Assembly: GCA_033725935.1 (NCBI GenBank)
Contig: MU867157.1
Location: 1-29,390 of the forward strand
Length of the DNA stretch: 29,390 nt
Source of the DNA: Cladorrhinum sp. PSN259
Taxonomy: Eukaryota > Ascomycota > Sordariomycetes > Sordariales > Podosporaceae
Reading direction: 5' to 3'
Below, piece by piece: positions 8,030-17,016 of the stretch. The position numbers were made by a program, and so were the translations under genes. Numbering within the stretch: position 1 is the first letter of the stretch; every line of letters starts with the position of its first letter. The notes under the pieces were generated by a model. The model was given only the letters and a program-made list of their open reading frames with translations, was not told the DNA's origin and searched no databases.

Positions 8030-9823
8030 ATAGCTACCATTTCCGCTAATCCCTCTACCGTTAACCCAAACGTTAACGAAAGAGAAGTCTAACTTCCGGA
8101 CGTCACTCCGCCTAGCGATAACAAATCCGACGAAGAAAAGGTTCCGAAACTGAACCTTAAGGAGAAGATTAATACTATTAGACGGAAACTCCTCGGTATA
8201 AAAGAAACCCTAATAGCGAAGGACGAATTTAAGGAATTTAAGGAAGAAATTATACGTCTTTAAACCGCTATCGCGAATAAGCGTATTAGCAAGACCGATA
8301 ATATCCCTAAGATCGTAGCTAAGGTCGGCAAGCCTCTTATTTTTAGTGGAAATAAATAAGAACTCCCGCCCTGGATCTTATACGTCAGAATTAACCTCCG
8401 GCTTTATAATATTAAGGACCCCGAGTCTTAATTCCTTTACGCTACTAGTTTCCTCGGAGGAGACCTTAAGTAATAATTCGACGGGATCCTTAGGAACTAT
8501 TTCGATTACGCCGAGGATAAGAGGGAGACCCTTACTTAATAGATCTTTAAGGAAGGATTAGGCAAGTTTAAGGAGGAAATTAAGAAAATATATAACGAGC
8601 CTAACGAGGAGAAGGCCGCCGAAGATCGCTTAGAGCGATTAGTGCAGATAGCATTAGCTATAACGTACGCGATATTATTCCGTCGCGACGCTTTTAGGGT
8701 AAACTAGGCAGAAGCAGCCCTAAAGAATAAGTTTTATAAAGGACTAAAACCTAAGGTTAAGGATAAACTTATTAAGGAGGACCGATACGCCTTATCGCTC
8801 GACGCCTATATTAGCAAAGCCATTATCGTCGATAACCGTATCTTCGAAAGAGTAATAGAGGATAAGGGCGTTTATAAGGACCCCCGCTTCCTTAAGGCTA
8901 ATATCCCTAAAAAGTACCAGTATAAGAGTACTTTAACTAGAACTTACCCAGGACCTATAGATATAGGGGCAGCATAATATAATAATTAGCGTAAGTACGG
9001 TAATAAGCCCAAGGATAAGTCTAAAGTCAAATGCTTTAATTATAATAAATTAGGTCACTACGCACGAGATTGCCGCGCCCTTAGGAAGTTTAAACCAATA
9101 TCCGAATAGAAGCATATACAGTTTGCCGAAGACGATTATACTATTAGGATGGCTTAGTAAGATAGCGATAACGATACCCTCGCACTTACTTATAACGGCT
9201 TTAACGAGGAAGAATATACCAGCGAGTTAAAATAATATATATTACCTTTACCTAACGATAGCGAAAACTCGGAACCCGAGGGGACGATCGATTACCCTTT
9301 AGAGTTAGATATGAGCAGAGATATAGGCTGGTAGGTTACTTTAAAAGATATGGCAGAAAGCTTTACGGTAATTAGGAGAGTCGTAGAGGATATCCGAGAA
9401 ATAGTGGTCATCCGGGAAGAGAGGGGACGACCCGACGATATACCCCTCGCCTTACTTACCTATATCCTACACCTACGCGTCGCCTGGTTCGACTATATTT
9501 ATAATAACTATATCTTCCACTATAAATATAAGGTTTTTTACGAATTCTTTCCTATACGCCTAAATAACGAACCCATTCTTAAAGTCCACGAAGTAGAATC
9601 GGATAACGAATAAAATTTTAAGACATTAATAGAACGTGCTAATATCCTCTATATAGAAAGCCAGGTACCTATAGAATGCTAGGATAAGGATAAACCTAAT
9701 TACGAGGACTGCCTATACGCATAATGCGTCAGGTATAAAAGAGAAAAAGCCAGAGAATAGCATAGACGGAGAATACGATAAAACTCTAACCTTATTATGG
9801 CGCCATAATCGGGAAACGGCTAA
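8030..9823 (+). pseudogene. gag: gag of B1, broken
   Basis: A 1794-nt frame; the start is ATA (ATG in B2 and C). The zinc knuckle starts at 9032 (tgc) and its second Cys is now Tyr; the remaining Cys and His are kept. The capsid-like domain lies in the first half. The tail stretch 9350-9613 (MAESFTV...) is open and closely matches the same region in A, B2 and C. Several TAA/TAG interrupt the frame. The frame ends 4 nt after the slippery heptamer. A short open frame at 8346-8561 is out of frame and not a gene. Confidence 0.85.
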
Positions 9824-9840
9824 TGGGCCTCCCTAGGCCT
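9811..9840 (+). promoter_or_regulatory. -1 ribosomal frameshift signal (B1)
   Basis: GGGAAAC (9811-9817), spacer GGCTAAT, hairpin arms GGGCCT (9825-9830) and AGGCCT (9835-9840); one arm base carries a C-to-T change, leaving a G-U pair. Pol begins here in the -1 frame and continues after B2 at 17017. Confidence 0.75.
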
Positions 9841-9851
9841 AAGTAGATCAG

Positions 9852-9856
9852 ACTAA
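9852..9856. repeat. Target-site duplication of B2, left copy
   Basis: ACTAA before the LTR; identical to 17012-17016. It lies within the first codons of the pol frame of B1. Confidence 0.9.
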
Positions 9857-10335
9857 TGTTACGCCTCGCGCGTAAATCCCCCCGCACACGGACTCCAATG
9901 CAGGGCATTGTGGGGTTCATAGCCAATCACTGGCCCAGGGATGGAAAGACCCACAAGTCCTAATGCAGCCAATCAGAAGGGACTCGACCGACTCGATGTT
10001 CGAGTCCATCGAGTTATATACAGACCTACCGACTCGATAGACTCGATGGTCGAGTCTCTCGAGTTGGGATATAATATACCTAGAAACATATGTAGATAGC
10101 TCCACTATAAGTAGGAGAAGTGCTGGGCACTTCTTATCGTGAGGACTTGGTTCCTTACGTAAGTAATATAATCGTTCATTATCTATAATACTTAAAGTGA
10201 TACTTTGTAGAGCTACCTGTTAGTTGATAATAATTGATCCCGTCTGAGAGCGTCCCGCAACCTTCGATTCCCCTGTCATATTACCCTAGGCGTACTGCCT
10301 TGCAGTCTGAACCCTACCTAATGCAGGTTATAATA
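9857..10335 (+). repeat. 5' LTR of B2 (type III cassette)
   Basis: TGTTACGCC...GGTTATAATA, 479 bp. Includes the conserved GAAGTGCTGGGCACTTC hairpin just before the putative transcript start at about 10157. A short open frame on the minus strand inside it is chance. Confidence 0.93.
9979..10068 (+). repeat. Type III palindromic U3 cassette
   Basis: Iterations of GACTCGA and TCGAGTC form two short hairpins: ACTCGA/TCGAGT (9991-9996 and 10000-10005) and GACTCGA/TCGAGTC (10040-10046 and 10050-10056). The same cassette lies in the LTRs at 16533, 21299, 22245 and 28921. Confidence 0.8.
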
Positions 10336-10347
10336 CGTTGCTTGCGT
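10336..10347 (+). other. Putative self-priming primer binding site (B2)
   Basis: CGTTGCTTGCGT directly follows the LTR. TTGCTTGCGT is the exact complement of ACGCAAGCAA, seen unaltered at 7791-7800 and 21599-21608 and RIP-altered at 10157-10166 in this LTR. Confidence 0.55.
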
Positions 10348-10394
10348 CACTTAAGATCGAACGTTATATTTAGACACTACGAATAACCCTTAAT

Positions 10395-12188
10395 ATGGCT
10401 TCTATTTCCGCTAATCCCTCTACTGTTAACCCGAATGTCGACGAGGGAGAAGTCTAACTTCCGGATATCACTCCGCCTAGCGATGACGAGTCCGATAAAG
10501 AAAAGGTTCCGAAACTGAACCTTAAGGAGAAGATTAATACTATTAGACGGAAACTCTTCGGAATGGAAGAAGTACTGATGGCGAAAGACGAATTTAAGGA
10601 ATTTAAGGAGGAAATCATGCGCCTCTAAACCGCTGTCGCGAATAAGCGTATTAATAAGACCGATAACGTTCCTAAGATCGTAGTTAAGGTCGGCAAACCT
10701 CCTATTTTCAGCGGTAATAAATAAGAACTCCTATCCTAGATCTCGTATGTCAGAACTAACCTCCGACTCTATAATATCAAGGACCCCGAGTCTCAACTCC
10801 TTTACGCTGCCAGTTACCTCGGAGGAGACCTTAAGCAATGGTTTAACGGGATCCTTAGGAACTATTTCGATTACGCCGAAGACGAAAGGGAGACCCTTAC
10901 CCAATAGATCTTTGAAGAAAGGTTGAGTAAATTCGAGGAGGAAATTAAGAAAATATACGGCGAGCCCGACGAGGAAAAGGCCGCCGAAGATCGCTTAAAG
11001 CGATTGGTGCAAACGATATTAGCTGTAGCGTACGCGATATTATTCCGTCGCGACGCTTTTAGGGTGAATTAGGCAGAAGTAGGCTTAAAGAATAGATTTT
11101 ATAGGGGACTGAAACCTAAGGTTAAGGATAAACTTATTAAGGAGGACCGATACGCCTTATCGCTCGATGACTATATTAATAAAGCTATTATCGTTAATAA
11201 TCGCATCTTCGAAAGAATAATGGAGGATAAGGGCGTTTATAGGGACCCCCGCTTCCTTAAGACCAATACCCTTAGAAAGTACTAGTATAAGAGTACTTCG
11301 ACTGGAACTCACCCTAGACCTATGGACATCGGCGTAGCATAATATAACAACTAGCGTAAGTATGGCGACAAGCTTAAGGATAAGTCTAAGGTCAAATGTT
11401 TTAATTGTGATAAATTGGGTTACTATGCACGAGATTGTTGTGCCCTTAGGAAGTTTAAACCAATGCCTGAATAGAAGCGTATGCAGTATGCCGAGGACAA
11501 TCGTACTATTAGGATAGCTTGGCAGGATAGCGACGACGATACTTTCGTACCTACTTACGACGGCTTTAATAAGGAAGAATACACTAGCGAGCTAGAATAA
11601 TATATATCACCTTTACCCGACGATAGCGAAAACTCGGAATCCGAGGGAATAATCGACTATCCTTTAGAGCTAGATATAAGTAGAGATATAGGCTGGTAGG
11701 TTATTTTAGAAGATATGGTAGAAAGCTTCACGGTGACCGGGAGAGTCGTGGAAGATATCCGGGAGATAGTGGTTATCCGAGAAGAGGGAGGACGAACCGA
11801 CGATATATCCCTCGCCTTACCTACTTATATCCTATACTTACGCGTTGCTTAGTTCGACTATATTTACGATAATTATATTTATTACTATAAATATAAGGTT
11901 TTTTACGAATTCTTTCCCGCTCGCTTAAATAACGAACCTATTCTTAAGGTCCACGAAGCAGGATCAGATAACGAATGGAATTTTAGGATATTAATAGAAC
12001 GTGCTAATATCCTCTATATAGAAAGCCAGGTACCTATAGAATGTTGGGATAAGGATAAACCTGATTATGAAGATTGCCTATACGTATGGTGCGTTAGATA
12101 TAAAAGAGAAAAAGCTAGAGAATGGCATAGACGGAGAACACGATAAAACTCTAACCTTATTATAGCGCTACGATCGGGAAACGGCTAA
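10395..12188 (+). pseudogene. gag: gag of B2, broken
   Basis: Starts ATGGCTTCTATTTCC; the ATG is intact. 1794 nt, 597 residues to the TAA behind the slippery site. An acidic N-terminus is followed by a capsid-like Gag domain (about residues 110-270, including a YFDYAED stretch and EIKKIYGEPDEEKAAEDRL). The CCHC knuckle is at 11397-11438 with all Cys present but His changed to Tyr (CAC to TAC). A tail of about 245 residues with an aromatic-rich core (MVESFTV onward) is unusually long for this family and matches nothing I recognise. Broken by TAA/TAG codons at likely Gln/Trp sites. Confidence 0.87.
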
Positions 12189-12205
12189 CGGGCCTCCTTA
12201 GGCCT
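12176..12205 (+). promoter_or_regulatory. -1 ribosomal frameshift signal (B2)
   Basis: GGGAAAC (12176-12182), 7-nt spacer GGCTAAC with the gag-frame TAA, hairpin GGGCCT/AGGCCT (12190-12195, 12200-12205). gag is in frame 10395, pol in the -1 frame relative to it. Confidence 0.8.
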
Positions 12206-15200
12206 AAGTGGATTAGATTAATTCCATACCGACGGATCATAACTCGCATCAGGAGGCCGCGAGCCGGATCTAATAAAAAGACCTCCATAGCGCATTACGA
12301 AACGGTCGCTAGAGTTACAGTATTAGGCAACGAGAACGCCTTAATTGTAGAAGTTCGATAGATAGATTCTAAAGGAAAGGAGTACCGGGCCATTATAGTG
12401 ATCGACTTAGGGAGCATAATTAACATTATTAATCCTTCGTTTATAAACGAAATAAGGATGCCGTAGGTTAAAAAGAAATAACCTTACCGAATAAGGACTT
12501 ACGAAAGGCAAACGGCTAGTTATGATAGTAGAATTAGTTCACGGGAAATAATACTCTTAATTATAGTGGATGATGACCTATAGGAAGTGAATTTTGATAT
12601 CCTACCTATAGGTCCTAAGTGCGATATGATTTTGGGATATCCGTGGTTAAAGAAATATAACCCGGATATTGACTAGGAGAATGGCTATCTTAACTCTAGG
12701 CTTAATACTAAACGGGTGAATAGAGCTAAACTGGATAGGGCTCCCAAGTGCCCAGAGGGATAAGAGATCCCCTACGAGCAAATAAGACATATAAGCTATG
12801 ACGAGCTAATATTAACTGATAAAGGAAGACTTAAGAAGGGACCTTCGCACCCTAAAGAACCAGAATAATGGGTAATGTATGTCAGACCAGAGAAATTAAA
12901 GGATAACCCGAGTGACGATTCGGGGCACGAATTCCCTAAGGAAAAGGAAGACCTCAGTAATATTCTAAGGGAATATCACAGTTTTACCGTCTTTAGATAT
13001 AAGATAAAGAACGAGCTCCCCGCGAGAACCTCTTTCGACCACGAAATTCGACTGAAGGAAGGAGCTAAGTTACGATATTATAAAGCATATTACCTAGGAC
13101 CACGATAGGACCAGGCCTTATAAGAATATATTAAGGAGAATTTACTAAAAGGGTTTATTCGGGAGTCGTAGAGTAAAGCGGCCTATCCTATTTTATTTAT
13201 ACCTAAGAAAGGGATAATAGACTTAAGGCTTATAGTTAATTATCGCTAACTGAACGAGGAAATAATTAAGAACAGATATCCGCTGCCGCTTATTAGGGAG
13301 ATGAAGGACAGACTAGCTGGCGCCTAATAGTTCAGTCGTCTTGATCTTCCGATGGCCTTTAGCTATATCCGGATTAAGGAAGGGGACGAGTAGAAAATAG
13401 CTTTCAGGACTCGCTATGGGCACTTTAAGTACTAGGTTATACCTTTTGGACTTACCAACGCCCCGGCGATATTCTAAAGTATGATCGATTATACCTTACG
13501 CCCCTATCTGGATCGATTTGCCTTTGTATATTTAGACGATATCTTAATTTATTCTAAGACGCTTAAGGAGCACCAGGAATACGTACGACAGATTTTATAG
13601 ACGCTATAAAACGCGGGATTATTAGTAAATCTACGCAAGAGCGAATTCTACGTATAGAAAATAATTTTTCTTGGATTCGAGATCTTTCCGGGAGAAATCC
13701 GAATAGAACCAGCTAAAATTGCGGCAGTTAAGGACTAGCCGGTACCAATAAACTAGAAAGAAGTTAGAATGTTTATTGGATTTATTAACTTCTATAGATC
13801 CTTTATTAAAGGATTCGGTAAGATTGCCAAACCCTTATATGAGCTTACTAGCGAAGGATATCTATTTAAGTGGAAATAAGAATAATAAGACGCCTTTGAC
13901 CAGCTTAGAAAAGCTATTAGTAGTGAACTAATGCTACGGATGCTAGATTTCAGTAGACCTTTCTAAGTCGAGACGGATGTATTAGACTTTACCATAAGAG
14001 TAGAGCTTTATTAATACTTTGACGATGGGCGATACCCCGTAGGATTCGTTTCGAAGAAAATCTCTAGACTAGTACTCAATTATCCAATTCATGATAAGGA
14101 GCTTATGGCCGTTATCGAGGCATTCGATAAATAGAGACCTTATTTTAATAGGATTAAGGAGCTAGTGGATATTTTTATAGACCACCGGAACTTAAAGTAC
14201 TTCGTTATTAAGGAACTGAGTCCTAGATAAGTACGATAGGCAGAATTCCTAGCCCCCTTTAACTTCCGTATCCACTATATTAAGGGAAAAGAAAATGCTA
14301 GAGTAGATACGCTCAGTAGAAGACCCGACCATAAGGGCAATAAGAAGTACGACGTAGTACCACTTTTTAAGGAAAAAGACGAAATCTTAGAATACGTAAT
14401 TCAGATCTGGGAGGACTGCGCCAGAACCTACTATATAGAGTGGGAAGATTATGAATTTTAGGCTAAATGACGAAATGTCGATGAGGATGAAATAGAAGAA
14501 CTGGAGTTACGGGTAAGACCCGAGGATAATGACCTAATATAATACCTTAATAAAGCATACGTACTAATGGACAAAAGATAAGCGTATATTATTAAGCTGT
14601 ACGAAGATAAACTTAGAGGATACCTAGGAATTAAAAAAACGCTTGAACGCGTATAATAATACTACGCGTTCTTAAGAATAAAAAAGGTAGTAGAAGAGAT
14701 GGTTAGAGAATGCGAGATATGCATCAAGAGTAAGGCGGCAAGACATAAGCCGTACGGACTATTCGAACCGCTCCCTACCGCAGAATGAGTATAGGGATCT
14801 ATATTGATAGACTTTATTACCAAACTCCCCGACTTAACGGTACTAGATGGAATAGACGTCAAATACGACTTTATCTAGGTAGTGGTTAATAGACTCACTA
14901 AGTGGGCTTACTTTATACCCTTTAGAGAAACCACTACGGCAGAACAATTAGCTTACCACTTCGAACGGAATATCGTAAGCTAATACGGGTTGCTAGATAA
15001 TATTACTTCGGATAGAGATAAATTATTTATATCTAAGTTTTGGTAAGCCTTAATAAAATGACTGGACGTTAAATCTAAGCTCTCGACCGCGTTTTACCCC
15101 CAGATTGATAGATAGACCGAACGACTTAACTAGGTTATTAAATAATACCTTCGGTGCTATATTAACTTTGAGTAAGATAACTGGGTTAACCTGTTACTAA

Positions 15201-15925
15201 CGGCATAATTGGTATATAACTCTAGCAGCATAGAGTCAACGAATATATCACTATTCTTCGCTAATTACGGATATTAATTAAAGCTACGTCAAAGACCAGC
15301 AGTAGACGTACCTAGAGCAGCGGTATATGTAGGACGGTTATAGGAAATGCACGATATACTAAAGGAAATATTCGAATTCGTCCGGGAACGAATGCGCATT
15401 TATTACGATAAATATAGGGTCGAGGGACCTTCCCTTGAGGAGGGAGATAAAGTGTTTCTTCTTATACGTAACCTCTATACGAAACGACTAAGTAGAAAAC
15501 TCGATTTTAAGAAAATTGGACTGTTTAAAATTAAGAGGAAAATTTCGATATTAAATTATGAACTTATCTTACCCGATTCTATAAGAGTACGAACTAAAGT
15601 ATTTTATATTTCCTTATTTAAACCTGCACTAAGAAAAGCTAGACTCGAGACGTAGCTTAAGGTAATTAACGACGAAGAAGAGTTTAACGTCGAAGATATC
15701 CTAGATTCCCGAATTAGCAATAACGAACTTTAATATCTTATTAAATAGCTTAATTACGGACCAGAATCTAACTTATAGGAACCTATCGATCTTTTAGACT
15801 GCTCGGAGAAGCTTTAGCAATTCTACCGATAGAATCCAGATCGATTTAGGATATAAAATTTAGATTTAGGTCCGATTAGTTAACTTTTAAGGAAATAAGC
15901 TAATCGGGATTACTAACGTCCTTAA
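12176..15925 (+). pseudogene. pol: pol of B2 (PR-RT-RNaseH-IN-chromodomain), broken
   Basis: 3750 nt, 1249 residues plus stop. Protease D-L-G-S at 12404-12415, with LGYPWLKKYNPD downstream. RT with Y-L-D-D at 13529-13540. RNase H first catalytic Asp (E-T-D) at 13976-13978. Integrase zinc finger, then catalytic Asp at 14810, Asp at 15011 and Glu at 15119: 35 residues lie between the last two, the classic D,D35E. The GPF module follows (KKIGLFKIKRK here). Chromodomain at about 15679-15830 ends in DLLDCSEKL...FYR. Open stretches at 12875-13108 and 15347-15655 are parts of this frame. Many nonsense codons rule out activity. The chromodomain suggests integration aimed at modified histones, as known for chromoviruses. 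Confidence 0.92.
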
Positions 15926-16433
15926 AGGATAACGGGGGATAGCCGTCCCCTAAGACTAGGAACTTTAATTCCGGAATAGCCGAAACGGCCGCCTCTTCCT
16001 ATTCCAATCTCTCTAACTCCTCTATAGAATCCATACCACGAGAAAGAGCCCGCGCTATCTTCGTAATCTATTTTCGCTTTTAAAGACGTAACCGGTTGAT
16101 TTTCGCGTCTAGAGCAGTACGCGCTGCCTCCGCTTCCTCCATTTCAGCTTCTAGCCTATTATGCTAGGAAACTATTTTACGAAGCTGTCGCACCGATACC
16201 CCTAAGGTATCATATAAGGCTTGATTATCCTAAATATATACCGCGTAATAAGAGGACGATATAGGCGAGGACTTGTATAGAATCGCCTTCCCTTTATAGT
16301 AGGAATACGCGCGTACTATCGTAATCGGGGACCGGAGAACTGCTTCTAAAAGAGCGTTATGCTATATGGTCCGAACGTAAGGAACGTTAGGTTAAAGGGA
16401 CTTATAATTTTTCTATACCCTATTAATAGACAT
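15846..16433 (-). pseudogene. Antisense accessory gene, version II (B2 copy, broken)
   Basis: 588 nt on the minus strand, ATG intact (16433-16431), ending in a TAA. It aligns residue for residue with the copies in B1 and C. At residues 43, 46, 53, 63, 66 and 74 (16307-16212) this copy has Tyr at all six, whereas B1 has Cys at 43, 46 and 53 and C has Cys at 43 and 46; this shows directly that Tyr here comes from Cys by TGY to TAY change. A coiled-coil stretch follows (RLEAEM...). Several TAG/TAA at likely Gln codons. Tail-to-tail overlap of 80 bp with pol. The short plus-strand frame starting at 16359 is a shadow. Confidence 0.7.
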
Positions 16434-16496
16434 TTTAAGGAATTAGATAAAAAAGGAGAACTTATAGTTATAATAATAAATTTCTTAGCGTTAAAA

Positions 16497-16515
16497 AGTC
16501 TTCGAGGCGAAGACT
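16497..16515. promoter_or_regulatory. Inverted repeat upstream of the antisense gene (B2)
   Basis: AGTCTTCG-AGG-CGAAGACT, perfect 8-bp arms, between the antisense start codon and the polypurine tract. Confidence 0.5.
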
Positions 16516-16517
16516 AT

Positions 16518-16532
16518 AGAGGAGGGGAAACG
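16518..16532 (+). other. Polypurine tract of B2
   Basis: AGAGGAGGGGAAACG directly before the 3' LTR. Confidence 0.75.
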
Positions 16533-17011
16533 TATTACGCCTTACGCGTAAATCCCCCCGTATACGGACTCTAATGCAAGGCATTATAGGGTTTATAGCC
16601 AATCACTGGCCCAGGGATGGAAAGACCTATAAGTCCCAATGCAGCTAATTAGAAGGGACTCGACCGACTCGATATTCGAGTCTATCGAGTTATACACAGA
16701 CTTACCGATTCGATAGACTCGATGGTCGAGTCTTTCGAATTAGGATATAATATACCTAGAAACATATGTAGATAGCTCTACTATAAGTAGGAGAAGTGCT
16801 GGGCACTTCTCATCGTAAGGACTTAGTTCCTTACGCAAGTAATATAATCGTTTATTATCTATAATATTTAAAGCGATATTTTATAGAGCTACCTGTTAGT
16901 TGACAGTGATTGATCCCGTCTAAGAGCGTCCCGTAACCTTCGATTCCCCTGTTATATTACCCCAGGCGTACTACCTTGCAGTCTAAACCCTACCCGGTGC
17001 AGGTTATAACA
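16533..17011 (+). repeat. 3' LTR of B2 (type III cassette)
   Basis: TATTACGCC (RIP-altered TGTTACGCC) to GGTTATAACA, 479 bp like its partner at 9857-10335 and with the same GACTCGA/TCGAGTC cassette. Confidence 0.93.
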
Positions 17012-17016
17012 ACTAA
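17012..17016. repeat. Target-site duplication of B2, right copy
   Basis: ACTAA, identical to 9852-9856. Confidence 0.9.

Larger units (their letters stand above)
7479..9856 (+). mobile_element. Element B1, left part (5' LTR, gag, start of pol)
   Basis: The 5' portion of a plus-strand chromovirus interrupted by B2. Joining 9856 to 17017 restores a continuous pol frame, and ACTAA is present on both sides of B2. The LTR at this end is of a different type (II) from the LTR at 21299-21778 (type III), and the 5 bases outside (ATATA and ATAGA) do not match. A single normal insertion would have like LTRs and a target duplication, so B1 is a recombinant. Confidence 0.88.
9857..17011 (+). mobile_element. 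Element B2: complete RIP-damaged chromovirus nested in B1
   Basis: 7155 bp with 479-bp type III LTRs at 9857-10335 and 16533-17011 and the 5-bp duplication ACTAA. All parts of the family are present in order and with standard lengths, without indels in gag or pol. It is younger than B1, since it sits inside it. In the RT/RNase H region it has lost mainly CA dinucleotides and kept TG, the opposite of B1. Confidence 0.94.

Noticed and set aside
8346..8561. Plus-strand frame within gag of B1 (and 28330-28608 in C)
   Set aside because: It is out of frame with gag; the matching peptides in two copies only reflect gag nucleotide similarity.
9917..10105. GACTCGA/TCGAGTC iterations as a possible CRISPR array or satellite
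   Set aside because: Units are too short and overlapping, with no uniform spacers; the block is an LTR component present in five LTRs.
12176..15925. gag and pol as one continuous frame
   Set aside because: Frame arithmetic shows gag and pol differ by -1 in all copies, and a slippery site with hairpin sits at the change.
16359..16574. Plus-strand frame at the 3' end of B2 and its equivalent at 21125-21340
   Set aside because: It spans the polypurine tract and the LTR border and lies opposite the antisense gene; it cannot be a separate protein without crossing element parts.
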